The notes beneath the pieces were generated by a model. The model did no database searches. It saw only the letters and a list, made by a program, of their open reading frames with translations, and had not been told where the DNA came from. 32,829 bases of DNA, taken from assembly GCA_910579295.1 (NCBI GenBank), contig CAJTTC010000020.1, positions 1 to 32,829 of the forward strand. The letters are read 5' to 3'. How positions within the stretch are numbered: position 1 is the first letter of the stretch; the number at the start of each line of letters is the position of its first letter. Of this stretch, positions 14,492-22,606 are shown piece by piece. The position numbers were made by a program, and so were the translations under genes. The stretch is from an uncultured Christensenella sp. (GTDB taxonomy: Bacteria; Bacillota_A; Clostridia; Christensenellales; Borkfalkiaceae).

Positions 14492-15595
14492 ATGAAAAAG
14501 GATAAGAGAAGCGAAGCGGCGGCAACCGACGCCGTTGCGGCAAAGAAGACGGCGGTTGTACAATCGGGCAAGCCCAAAACAGATAAGTCGGCGGGCAAAA
14601 TTCAGCCCGAGAAGATGACCATTTACGAGTACGAGGAGAAGTACGTAAAGCGGCAGAACACGAAGGGCGCAACCTTTTTACTTCGGCTCATAGTCGCGCT
14701 TGTCGGCGTATTTTTCGTCTGGTGCTTCTTCTCGGTAAGCAAGGAAATCTGGAATTTAAACGAGTACGCGGGCTATGCGGCGGCGGGCGTTTCGGTCGTG
14801 CTGTTCATAGTCGTATACATAACGCCCGTCGTAAAAATTTTCAAGTCGGACTATTTCATAACCAACGTCAATTACAAGACGGCGGGAGCGGCTAAGCGCA
14901 AGAACAGAAAATTGCGCTATGACATAGCGACAAGGATAGTCGATTTGTGCAATACGGTAGCGGGCGTGGGCTGGTACGACAGCCTGACCGTCGAGAAGTT
15001 GGAGGCGGGCGTAAAATACCGCGACGACGAAGTAATCAAGGAACAGCTGACCGCGCTGTACGGCGGCTCGGTTAAAAGGAGCGCGCGCGACGTCATTTTC
15101 AAGTGCTCTATGAAGGCGGCTATGTATTCCGCGCTCTCGCAGGAAAGCAAGATAGACAGTATGCTTGTGGCGACGGTCAATCTGCAAATGATAAAGGACA
15201 TAGTATTTCTGTACGGCTTCCGTCCGTCCGATTCGAGACTGCTGAAAATTTTCGCGGCGGTGGTGCGCAACTCGCTGATAGCCTACGGTCTTGGCGGACT
15301 GCAACTCGGCAACGGCATAGCGCGCACTGTCGGCGACGCGGCAAAGGGAATACCCTTTTTAGGCTCGGTAATTTCCGTCATAGTCGACAGCTCGGTGCAG
15401 GGTTTGGCGAACGGCACGCTCTCGGCGGTGATAGGCTATCAGACGATTAAGTATCTCAACACGGAATACAAGCTCCAAAACATACTTGACGGCGTAGAGG
15501 TCGGCGAAACGGAAGAGGAGCTTGCGGAAACGTGCGACGATATAGAAAAGGAGTTAAGAAAGCGGAGCAAGCGCAACGGCGCTATCCCCGTATAA
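14492..15595 (+). CDS. DUF697 (YcjF-type) membrane protein
   Basis: A 367-aa protein. A charged Ala/Lys-rich N-terminus (1-58) precedes two membrane helices (about 62-81 and 93-114). A middle cytoplasmic region (115-210) leads into a DUF697-like domain (about 212-325) with the pattern QESKIDSMLVATVNLQMIKD, then Gly-rich hydrophobic helices (GLGGLQLGNGIARTVG, GIPFLGSVISVIVDSSVQG). The C-terminus is acidic then basic. DUF697 proteins are often linked to small GTPase-like or stress proteins, but no GTPase motif is present and the function is unknown. The ATG follows GGAGGTG. The surface protein gene starts 30 nt downstream, so the two may be co-transcribed. Confidence 0.78.
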   Translation: MKKDKRSEAAATDAVAAKKTAVVQSGKPKTDKSAGKIQPEKMTIYEYEEKYVKRQNTKGATFLLRLIVALVGVFFVWCFFSVSKEIWNLNEYAGYAAAGVSVVLFIVVYITPVVKIFKSDYFITNVNYKTAGAAKRKNRKLRYDIATRIVDLCNTVAGVGWYDSLTVEKLEAGVKYRDDEVIKEQLTALYGGSVKRSARDVIFKCSMKAAMYSALSQESKIDSMLVATVNLQMIKDIVFLYGFRPSDSRLLKIFAAVVRNSLIAYGLGGLQLGNGIARTVGDAAKGIPFLGSVISVIVDSSVQGLANGTLSAVIGYQTIKYLNTEYKLQNILDGVEVGETEEELAETCDDIEKELRKRSKRNGAIPV

Positions 15596-15625
15596 TCCGC
15601 GCTCGGTTATTCAGAGGTAACGGCA

Positions 15626-18600
15626 ATGAAAATAAAACTGAAAAAGAAAACGCTAATTATAATATGTGTATCGGTTGCGGCGGTTTGCGCGGCGGTTTGC
15701 GCGGCGGCGATTGCTTTGGGCGTTGTGTTCGGCGTAAAAAAGCCGCATAATCACACCTTCGGCGAATACGTTTCGGACGGCAACGCCACGTGCACGCAGG
15801 ACGGCACTAAGACGGCGCATTGCAGTAAGTGCGGATTGCCCGACACTGTTACGGATATCGGCAGCGCATTGGGCAAGGAGAGCGCGGTCGGACACGACTT
15901 TAAAAATTACGTATACGACGGCAACGCCGACTGCACTACGGACGGCACGAAGACGGGCGTATGCGAGCGGTGCGGAAAGACGGACACGATAGCCGACGAA
16001 GAGCACACGCATATCGGACACGACTTTAAAAATTATGTGTACGACGGCAATGCCGACTGCACGACGGACGGCACGAAGACGGCTAAGTGCGAGCGGTGCG
16101 AGGCTACGGACACGATAGCCGACGAAGAGCATTTACATATCGGTCACGACTTTGTAAATTACATATACGACAACAACGCCGCGTGCGAGAAGGACGGCAC
16201 GAAGACGGCTAAGTGCGAGCGGTGCGAGGCTACCGACACGATAGCCGATGAAGAGCACAAAAAGCTCGGGCACGAATTCGGCGAATTTGTGTATAACAAC
16301 GACGCGACGTGCACGCGCGACGGCACGGAACGCGCCAAGTGCATACGCTGTACGGCGGCGCAGTACCGACAGTCCGCCGAGCATAAAAAATTCGGTCACA
16401 GCTTTATTGAATACGTCTACGACGAAAACGCCGACTGCACGACGGACGGCACAAAGACGGCGATATGTGAGCGGTGCGAAGCTACCGATACGATAGCCGA
16501 CGAAGAGCACAAAAGGCTCGGGCATAGCGTCGGGGCGTATACCTCCAACAATGACGCGACCTGCACGGACGACGGCACAAAGACGGGCAAGTGCTCACGT
16601 TGCGGCGAGCGCCTGACCGTAATCGACGAGGGCAGTAAGCGCGGGCATACCTTTATTCTGTACCGCAACGACAATAACGCTACCTGCGCTCACAACGCCA
16701 CTAAGACTTCGAGGTGCGTGTACTGTACGGCTAAGGACGTTGTGGAAATCGAGGGTACGCGCCTGCCGCATACCGTTACGGAATACGTATCTGACAACAA
16801 CGCGACGTGCACGCACAACGGCACGCGCACGGGTATATGCGAGGTGTGCGGACAGCCCGAAACGGTCGAGGAAGCGGGCACTAAGCTTGACCACGTTATG
16901 GGTGAATACGTTTCGGACAACAACGCGACCTGTACGCAGGACGGCACTGTAACGGGATATTGCACGCTATGCAACACGCGCTTTACCGTCGTTGACAGCG
17001 GAAGCGCGCTCGGGCACGACGTTCCTTTATATACTTACGACAACAACGCCGCGTGCGAGGTGGACGGCACAAAGACGGGCAGGTGCTCGCGTTGCGGTGA
17101 AGAGGATACCGTTCCCGACGAAGCGCATAAACGGCTCGGGCACGACTACGGCGAGTACACGGCGGACAATAACGCGACCTGCTCGGCGTACGGCACAATG
17201 TCGGCAAAGTGCTCTCGGTGCAATGCAATCCACGCCATACCCGACCCCGACCAGCCTAAAACGCTTGCGCATAACTACGTCGACTACGAGTGTACGTACT
17301 GCAAGGCGACTAAGCTGAGGTATGAGCTGAGCGCGGACGGAAGCTACTACATAGTTATCGGCGCGAATTCTGCGGCAAAGATAAAAACCGAGGTGAAAGT
17401 GCCTGAGTTTGAAAACGGCATACCCGTAAAGGAGATAGGCGAGAGGGGGCTATACTATCTCAGAGCCGTTAAAGTTACCTTGCCCGACAGCTTGACGACT
17501 ATAGGTAAGCGGGCTTTTTTGGGCTGCACAGAGTTGAAGAAAATTAAGGTTCCCGAGGGCGTTACGAGTATAGGTGAGCAGGCTTTTTATGGCTGCAAAG
17601 CGCTGACCGAAGTAAATTTGCCCGTCGGCTTGACGTCAATCGGCGCGCGGGCTTTTTATGGCTGCGAAGCGCTGACCGAAGTAAATTTGCCCGACGGCTT
17701 GACGACTATCGGTAAGCAGGCTTTTTATGACTGCGAAGCGCTGACCGAAGTAAATTTGCCCGTCGGCTTGACGTCAATCGGTGAGCTAGCTTTTTATGAT
17801 TGCACAAAGTTGAAGGAAATTAACGTTCCCGAGGGCGTAACGGAAATAGGCGCAGAAGCTTTCGGAAGTTGCGAGGGGATAAAGTCCATAAGCTTACCTC
17901 AAAGTTTAACAAGCTTAGGCGAGCGGGCTTTTATCTACTGCAATGCCGTTGAAAGCCTGACGGTTGCGGAGGGCAATTCCGCATATTACTCACGCGACAA
18001 CTGCCTTATCGAGCGCGCAAGCAAAACGCTTCTTCTCGGGGTGAACGACGGCGCAATCCCCGCAGAGGTTGAAATAATAGGCGAATATGCGTATTATAAG
18101 CGCGAGGTCCCGAATTTAGTTCTTCCCGCAGGGCTTAAAAAAATCGGCGTTTATACATTTTATAACTGTACGGGAATAAACGGAATAACAATTCCTCAGG
18201 GCGTAACGGAAATAGGCAACTACGCTTTCTCTAAATGCTACACGGTCAGCACTTTAAGCATTCCCGACAGCGTAACTCAAATCGGCGACGGGGCGTTTAA
18301 ACATTGCAATTATCTTAAAGAGCTCGTCATTCCCGACAGCATAACCGTATTAAACAAGGAGGTTTTTTCCGAATGCTATCAGATTGAAAAGGTCACTCTC
18401 CCCGCAAATTTGCAGAAAATAGGCGTCCGTGCTTTCTATTACTGCGATTTCGCGGAAATTATCATTCCCGACAGCGTAACTCAAATCGGCGACGATGCGT
18501 TTTACCATTGCAGTGAGTTAACAAGTCTGCATATTCCCGCAGGCGTTACAAGTATCGGCGGCAGAGCGTTTGCCTATTGCTACGGATTGAAGAGTATAAC

Positions 18601-19543
18601 CGTCGACGAAGACAATGCGGTCTACTATTCTCAGGATAACTGTCTTATAGAAAGGGAGAGCAAAACGCTTCTTGAAGGGTGCGGAAACAGCGTAATTCCG
18701 CAGGATATCAAGGTTATCGCCGATTATGCGTTCGCTTCAACCGATATAGCGCAAATTGATTTGCCCGAGGGGCTTATCAAAATCGGGGTTGCGGCGTTTA
18801 TTAATTGTCCGTCGTTAACAAGTCTGCGCATTCCCGAGGGCGTTACGAGTATAGGCGACCGTGCGTTTGAGTATTGCCATTCGCTGACGGAAGTTATTAT
18901 ACCCGACAGCGTAACTCAAATCGGCGATGCGGCGTTTAACTATTGTCCGTCGTTAACAAGTCTGCATATTCCCGCAGGCGTTACAAGTATCGGCAGCAAA
19001 GCGTTTGCCAATTGCTACGAATTGAATAGTATAACCGTGGACGAAGGCAACGCCGTATATTATTCGCAGGGCAATTGCGTCATTGAAAAAGAGACCCAAA
19101 AGCTTGTGTTTGGCTGTAAAAACAGCGTAATACCTCAGGGAGTAACCGGGATAGGCGACTATGCGTTCTACGGTTGCAAGAATTTAACGCGTATCGTCAT
19201 TCCCGAGGGCGTTACGAGTATAGGCTACCGTGCCTTTGATGATTGCCAATCGCTGACGGAAGTTATTATACCCGACAGCGTTACGAGTATAGGCGACTAT
19301 GCGTTTGATTATTGCGTTAAGCTCGAATTTGTCGAACTTTCCGTCAACGTGACCAGGTTAGGGTACGCTGCGTTGCGCTCTAAGGCAGTCTTTTACCGCG
19401 GTACGGAAGAGCAGTGGGAGGCTATCGATAAGTACTCGAATTCCGTCGAAAAGGTGTACTATTATTCCGAGAGCTTGCCCGACGAGCCTGGCAAATATTG
19501 GCGTTACGTAAACGGCGTCCGCAAACTTTGGGTGTTTTTATAA
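15626..19543 (+). CDS. Giant surface protein: His/Cys repeat array plus BspA-type leucine-rich repeats
   Basis: A 1305-aa protein. Residues 1-8 are basic and about 9-37 form one hydrophobic segment, a signal anchor or uncleaved signal (no LPxTG at the C-terminus). Residues 43-548 are 12 tandem repeats of 41-47 aa, each with H-x12-C-x9-C-x2-C and a core like DNNATCTQDGTKT; a partial 13th starts at 549. From about 565 to 1250 there are BspA-type LRR_5 repeats of 23 aa (consensus SLTEVIIPDSVTSIGDYAF-like), interrupted three times by blocks with N-x-x-YYS-x-x-NC-x-IE. The C-terminus contains FYRGTEEQW. Such proteins are usually cell-surface adhesins; ligand unknown. The ATG follows AGAGGT. Cys-rich repeats outside the cell suggest metal binding or disulfides. 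Confidence 0.9.
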   Translation: MKIKLKKKTLIIICVSVAAVCAAVCAAAIALGVVFGVKKPHNHTFGEYVSDGNATCTQDGTKTAHCSKCGLPDTVTDIGSALGKESAVGHDFKNYVYDGNADCTTDGTKTGVCERCGKTDTIADEEHTHIGHDFKNYVYDGNADCTTDGTKTAKCERCEATDTIADEEHLHIGHDFVNYIYDNNAACEKDGTKTAKCERCEATDTIADEEHKKLGHEFGEFVYNNDATCTRDGTERAKCIRCTAAQYRQSAEHKKFGHSFIEYVYDENADCTTDGTKTAICERCEATDTIADEEHKRLGHSVGAYTSNNDATCTDDGTKTGKCSRCGERLTVIDEGSKRGHTFILYRNDNNATCAHNATKTSRCVYCTAKDVVEIEGTRLPHTVTEYVSDNNATCTHNGTRTGICEVCGQPETVEEAGTKLDHVMGEYVSDNNATCTQDGTVTGYCTLCNTRFTVVDSGSALGHDVPLYTYDNNAACEVDGTKTGRCSRCGEEDTVPDEAHKRLGHDYGEYTADNNATCSAYGTMSAKCSRCNAIHAIPDPDQPKTLAHNYVDYECTYCKATKLRYELSADGSYYIVIGANSAAKIKTEVKVPEFENGIPVKEIGERGLYYLRAVKVTLPDSLTTIGKRAFLGCTELKKIKVPEGVTSIGEQAFYGCKALTEVNLPVGLTSIGARAFYGCEALTEVNLPDGLTTIGKQAFYDCEALTEVNLPVGLTSIGELAFYDCTKLKEINVPEGVTEIGAEAFGSCEGIKSISLPQSLTSLGERAFIYCNAVESLTVAEGNSAYYSRDNCLIERASKTLLLGVNDGAIPAEVEIIGEYAYYKREVPNLVLPAGLKKIGVYTFYNCTGINGITIPQGVTEIGNYAFSKCYTVSTLSIPDSVTQIGDGAFKHCNYLKELVIPDSITVLNKEVFSECYQIEKVTLPANLQKIGVRAFYYCDFAEIIIPDSVTQIGDDAFYHCSELTSLHIPAGVTSIGGRAFAYCYGLKSITVDEDNAVYYSQDNCLIERESKTLLEGCGNSVIPQDIKVIADYAFASTDIAQIDLPEGLIKIGVAAFINCPSLTSLRIPEGVTSIGDRAFEYCHSLTEVIIPDSVTQIGDAAFNYCPSLTSLHIPAGVTSIGSKAFANCYELNSITVDEGNAVYYSQGNCVIEKETQKLVFGCKNSVIPQGVTGIGDYAFYGCKNLTRIVIPEGVTSIGYRAFDDCQSLTEVIIPDSVTSIGDYAFDYCVKLEFVELSVNVTRLGYAALRSKAVFYRGTEEQWEAIDKYSNSVEKVYYYSESLPDEPGKYWRYVNGVRKLWVFL
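15752..17269 (+). repeat. Coding tandem array: 12 units of about 126 bp
   Basis: Units start with CAC/CAT (His) at roughly 15752, 15893, 16019, 16145, 16271, 16397, 16523, 16646, 16769, 16892, 17015 and 17141. Units 2 and 3 are nearly identical in DNA, and units 4 and 6 share long blocks with them, which points to recent duplication or conversion. The frame is kept throughout. Confidence 0.85.
17590..17800 (+). repeat. Near-identical 69-bp leucine-rich repeat units
   Basis: Three successive copies of a 69-bp unit beginning GCGCTGACCGAAGTAAATTT (near 17600, 17669 and 17738) differ by few bases. Each codes for one 23-aa LRR_5 repeat (ALTEVNLP...). Further blocks recur around 18470-18560 and 18905-18995. 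Confidence 0.8.
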
Positions 19544-19563
19544 TATTGTAAAGGAACGGGGAA

Positions 19564-19583
19564 ATCCCTCACCGCCGCAGGGA
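19564..19583. repeat. Short relic of the ATCCCTC repeat family (copy D)
   Basis: ATCCCTCACCGCCGCAGGGA keeps the terminal ATCCCTC and a short palindromic CCCT/AGGG. Too short to be sure of descent. Confidence 0.3.
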
Positions 19584-19670
19584 AATGGGAAAATAAAAGA
19601 AGATTATCGGTTAACTATAATAATGTAAAAAAGCAAAAAGACGAAAATTGTCGTATGTGGCTCAATTCTA

Positions 19671-19699
19671 TTGCATTTTTGTTATCGATATGTTAAAAT
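19671..19699 (+). promoter_or_regulatory. Promoter of the GT2 gene
   Basis: TTGCAT (19671-19676), 17-nt spacer, TAAAAT (19694-19699). The leader is about 25-30 nt and contains AAGGGT before the ATG. Confidence 0.65.
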
Positions 19700-19732
19700 T
19701 CTAGAGTATATAATTCAGCTAAGGGTTAAGCA

Positions 19733-21145
19733 ATGCAGTATTTAGATATTGTCAATTTAATATTCCAAATACTTACAGGCATATTGGGGTTATTGCTTAT
19801 TCATTTTTTATTGTTCTATTTTGTCGGGCTGTTTACCCGTAAAAAATATCCCAAAACCGATAAAAGGCTCAATTATGCGGTGGTCATATCCGCCCGAAAC
19901 GAAGAAAAGGTCATAGGCAATCTAATCGCCAGCATCAAGAAAAATAAATATCCGCAGGACAAGCTTCACGTATTCGTCATCGCGCATAACTGTTTCGACG
20001 CCACCGCCCAAATCGCGCGTGCGGCGGGCGCGACCGTTTACGAATACAATAATCCGAACGAGCGTATGAAGGGCTATGCGCTTAAATATCTGTTTGACAG
20101 AATTAAAGAGGATTACGGCACGGACGGCTATGACGGCTTCCTTATGCTCGACGCGGACAACATTCTTGCGGAGAACTACATAGAAAAAATGAACGACGCC
20201 TTTGTCGCCAACGGCAGGCAACAGGTCATAACCTCGTTCCGCAATTCCAAAAATTTCGGCACAAACTTAATTTCCGCAATGTACGGGCTTTACTTTATGC
20301 AGGGCTGTCGGTTCGAAATGCGAGGAAGAACGGTGCTCGGGTGCTCTACGCGCGTGTCGGGAACGGGCTTCCTTATCCCCGTCGAGGCCGTAAAGGACGG
20401 CTGGAAGTACGTTACGCTCACCGAGGACTGGGAATTTTCCGCCGATCAGATTATAAATAACCGAAAAATTATCTACTGCGACGAGGCTGTGTTCTACGAC
20501 GAACAGCCCACCGGCGTGCATATGATGCTCCGTCAGCGTTTAAGATGGGCTAAGGGGCATTGGCTGGTTTGCCTTACGCGCTATCGCGATATACTTAAAG
20601 CGTTTTTCAAACCCGCAAAGCGCGGCGGCGGATTATACAAGTGCTCTCTGTACGATATGTCCTTAAACATCTTGCCCGTTTGCACAATATCTCTGCTCTT
20701 GTTTGCCGCTCAGCTTATTTGTTACGCGCTCGCGCCGTTGTTCGGGTATGGCGCGGCGGAGGTTTGGATCAACTGGGCAATCAACTTCGGCTTTTCCGCG
20801 GCAAGCTTTCTGTTGGCAAACTTCATTACGGGGTTAATTACCGTTATTGTAGAGGGCAAGCGCATAAAAAACGCGCGGTTCGGCGTTATGTTGGGCGCGG
20901 TGTTGCTGTGGCCGCTCTTCATCTTACTTTCCATTCCTCTCGACGTCATATGTCTGTTTGTCAAGGTTAAATGGAAAGCCATTCCGCACGTCGACGTGAC
21001 GACCTTCGAGCAGGTGAACGACGTCGCAACCGACGAATATTCGGACGGCGAAGAGAGCCGAGAGGTTTCCGACGAATGTGCCGCCGCTCTGTCCGACGAA
21101 GAACGCGACGATGATTACGCCGTTGACGTTTCCGAAGTAAACTGA
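19733..21145 (+). CDS. Membrane-bound family 2 glycosyltransferase
   Basis: A 470-aa processive-type GT2 enzyme. An N-terminal membrane helix (about 8-33) is followed by the GT-A domain: AVVISARNEE (49-58), the DAD metal site in LMLDADN (140-142), TEDWEFS with catalytic Asp232 (230-236) and the QRLRW motif (268-272) that is typical of poly-N-acetylglucosamine, cellulose and hyaluronan synthases. Three or four C-terminal helices follow (about 310-335, 345-372, 380-410). The tail after 420 is very acidic (Asp/Glu-rich). It probably polymerises or transfers a nucleotide sugar at the membrane for a surface polysaccharide; the sugar cannot be read. It stands alone, with a promoter and a shared terminator. 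Confidence 0.88.
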   Translation: MQYLDIVNLIFQILTGILGLLLIHFLLFYFVGLFTRKKYPKTDKRLNYAVVISARNEEKVIGNLIASIKKNKYPQDKLHVFVIAHNCFDATAQIARAAGATVYEYNNPNERMKGYALKYLFDRIKEDYGTDGYDGFLMLDADNILAENYIEKMNDAFVANGRQQVITSFRNSKNFGTNLISAMYGLYFMQGCRFEMRGRTVLGCSTRVSGTGFLIPVEAVKDGWKYVTLTEDWEFSADQIINNRKIIYCDEAVFYDEQPTGVHMMLRQRLRWAKGHWLVCLTRYRDILKAFFKPAKRGGGLYKCSLYDMSLNILPVCTISLLLFAAQLICYALAPLFGYGAAEVWINWAINFGFSAASFLLANFITGLITVIVEGKRIKNARFGVMLGAVLLWPLFILLSIPLDVICLFVKVKWKAIPHVDVTTFEQVNDVATDEYSDGEESREVSDECAAALSDEERDDDYAVDVSEVN

Positions 21146-21146
21146 A

Positions 21147-21201
21147 TAAAAAAACGGCTTCGCAAAGCGCACAACCTTGCAAAGCCGTTTATATTTTTTT
21201 A
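21147..21201. terminator. Bidirectional terminator between the GT2 gene and mnmA
   Basis: AAACGGCTT (21152-21160) pairs with AAGCCGTTT (21182-21190). The plus strand continues ATATTTTTTT and the minus strand continues into TTTTTTTATT, so it can stop transcription from both convergent genes. Confidence 0.8.
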
Positions 21202-21260
21202 AAGTACGCTATGACAAAAAGAGGGGAGCCCCCGCGTACGCGCAAATAAGAGGGGCTGAT

Positions 21261-22337
21261 TTAATATATAACCTTATCTATAACGCCGCCGCCGAGGCAA
21301 CGGGCTTCGTCGTAAAACACCGCGTATTGCCCCTCGGTTACGGCTCTCTGTCTGTCGGCGAAGATTACGTCCGCGCCGTCCTCGGTCGGCATAACCGTCA
21401 CGCGCTGTTCGCTCTGCCTGTATCTCAGCTTTGCCGTGCATTCAAAGGGGGATTTCGGCGGGTCAATTCCTATCCAATTCAGTCCCGTGACAAGACAGCT
21501 CTTCGAATACAGCGGGCTTTCGTCTCCGTGAGATACGTATAAAATATTGTTGGCTAAGTCCTTTTTGACGACAAACCACCTGCCGCTCTCGCCGCTCTTG
21601 CCGCCGATGTTCACGCCCCTGCGCTGACCTATCGTGTAGTGCATAAGCCCCACGTGCTCGCCGACTTCCTCGCCGTCCAAAGTCAGTATTTTTCCCGACT
21701 GCGCGGGCAGGTACTCCATTAAAAACTTTCTGAAATTCCTCTCGCCTATAAAGCATATACCCGTGGAGTCCTTTTTTTGCGCGGTGGCAAGTCCGCGTCC
21801 AACGGCAATCCTGCGCACTTCTTCCTTGGGTAAATCGGCAAGGGGGAACAGCACGTTTTCAAGCTGCGGCTGTGTAACCTGATTTAAAAAATAGGTCTGG
21901 TCCTTGCCGCCGTCCGCCGCCTTTAAAAGGTAGTGCCGTCCGTCCGCGTTATGGTCTATGCCGCAGTAGTGCCCCGTAGCGATATAGTCCGCTCCGAGCG
22001 ACAGCGCGTATTCGCGGAAAGGCCCGAATTTGATTTCGCGGTTGCATAGGACGTCGGGGTTGGGCGTTCTGCCCGCCGCGTACTCGTCCAAAAAGTGACG
22101 GAACACGCGCTCGCTGTACTCCTTTGCAAAGTTCACGCTGAAATACGGGATATCAAGAAGCGAGCACACCCTGCGCACGTCGGCGTAATCGCTATCTGCC
22201 GTGCACGCGCCGCTTGCGTCGTTCTCCTCCCAATTGAGCATAAACAGCCCTATTACGTTGTAACCCTGCTCCTTTAACAGAAGCGCGGCGACCGAGCTGT
22301 CCACTCCGCCGCTCATGCCAACCACAACAGTCTTCAT
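21261..22337 (-). CDS. mnmA: tRNA-specific 2-thiouridylase MnmA
   Basis: A 358-aa enzyme that thiolates U34 of tRNA-Lys, -Glu and -Gln using ATP and a sulfur donor. The PP-loop is SGGVDSS (9-15). The catalytic Cys98 lies in NPDVLCNREIKFG and the persulfide Cys195 in STGICFIGERNF. The C-terminal domain ends normally (RAVTEGQYAVFYD). The frame extends upstream to 22376, but the family begins at MKTVVVGMSGG, so the start is at 22337. There is no Shine-Dalgarno: a TATAAT box ends 9 nt before the ATG, predicting a leader of 0-3 nt. It is divergent from the DUF4250 gene, whose start has the same feature. Confidence 0.96.
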   Translation of the reverse strand: MKTVVVGMSGGVDSSVAALLLKEQGYNVIGLFMLNWEENDASGACTADSDYADVRRVCSLLDIPYFSVNFAKEYSERVFRHFLDEYAAGRTPNPDVLCNREIKFGPFREYALSLGADYIATGHYCGIDHNADGRHYLLKAADGGKDQTYFLNQVTQPQLENVLFPLADLPKEEVRRIAVGRGLATAQKKDSTGICFIGERNFRKFLMEYLPAQSGKILTLDGEEVGEHVGLMHYTIGQRRGVNIGGKSGESGRWFVVKKDLANNILYVSHGDESPLYSKSCLVTGLNWIGIDPPKSPFECTAKLRYRQSEQRVTVMPTEDGADVIFADRQRAVTEGQYAVFYDEARCLGGGVIDKVIY

Positions 22338-22346
22338 ATCGACAAA

Positions 22347-22376
22347 ATTATAGCACGCCCGACCGCCCGTTTGCAA
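22347..22376 (-). promoter_or_regulatory. Promoter of mnmA, predicted leaderless
   Basis: On the minus strand, TTGCAA (22376-22371), 18-nt spacer, TATAAT (22352-22347). The ATG begins at 22337, only 9 nt past the -10 box, so transcription should begin at or within about 3 nt of the start codon. Confidence 0.65.
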
Positions 22377-22386
22377 TCAAATGCGT

Positions 22387-22415
22387 TTGCTTTATGCGTT
22401 TTTTAGTGGTATAAT
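22387..22415 (+). promoter_or_regulatory. Promoter of DUF4250-pepT, predicted leaderless
   Basis: TTGCTT (22387-22392), 17-nt spacer, TATAAT (22410-22415), then six bases (TCGGTT) and the ATG at 22422. The expected transcription start coincides with the A of the start codon. Confidence 0.75.
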
Positions 22416-22421
22416 TCGGTT

Positions 22422-22604
22422 ATGGATAAATTACCGCAGGACGATTTTATTTTGCTGTCGCTTGTGAATACGCGGCTGAGGGACGGGCAGGAGCTCTCCG
22501 ATTTCTGCGCCGATTATTGCGTGGGGGAAGACGAGCTCATTGCAAGGCTGTTCGGCGCGGGCTACGCGTTCGACGGGGAAGAGAATAAATTCAAGGGGAT
22601 ATAG
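22422..22604 (+). CDS. DUF4250 domain protein
   Basis: A 60-aa protein matching the DUF4250 pattern: P-x-D-x-x-x-LLS-x-VNT-x-LRD near the N-terminus (LPQDDFILLSLVNTRLRD, residues 4-21), a central helix (LSDFCADYCVGEDELIARL) and Y-x-F/Y-D-x-x-x-N-x-F at the end (YAFDGEENKFK). The function is unknown; it is a small helical protein common in Firmicutes and related bacteria. No ribosome site is present and the promoter predicts a leaderless message. Its TAG is 2 nt before the pepT ATG, so the two form an operon. Confidence 0.85.
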   Translation: MDKLPQDDFILLSLVNTRLRDGQELSDFCADYCVGEDELIARLFGAGYAFDGEENKFKGI

Positions 22605-22606
22605 GA

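Noticed and set aside
15752..17269. CRISPR-like regular repeats
   Set aside because: The periodicity is about 126 bp, in frame and coding for protein repeats; there are no short identical repeats with unique spacers.
22338..22376. Upstream ATG for mnmA at 22376
   Set aside because: No ribosome site, it would overlap the promoter, and MnmA proteins begin at the PP-loop strand as at 22337.
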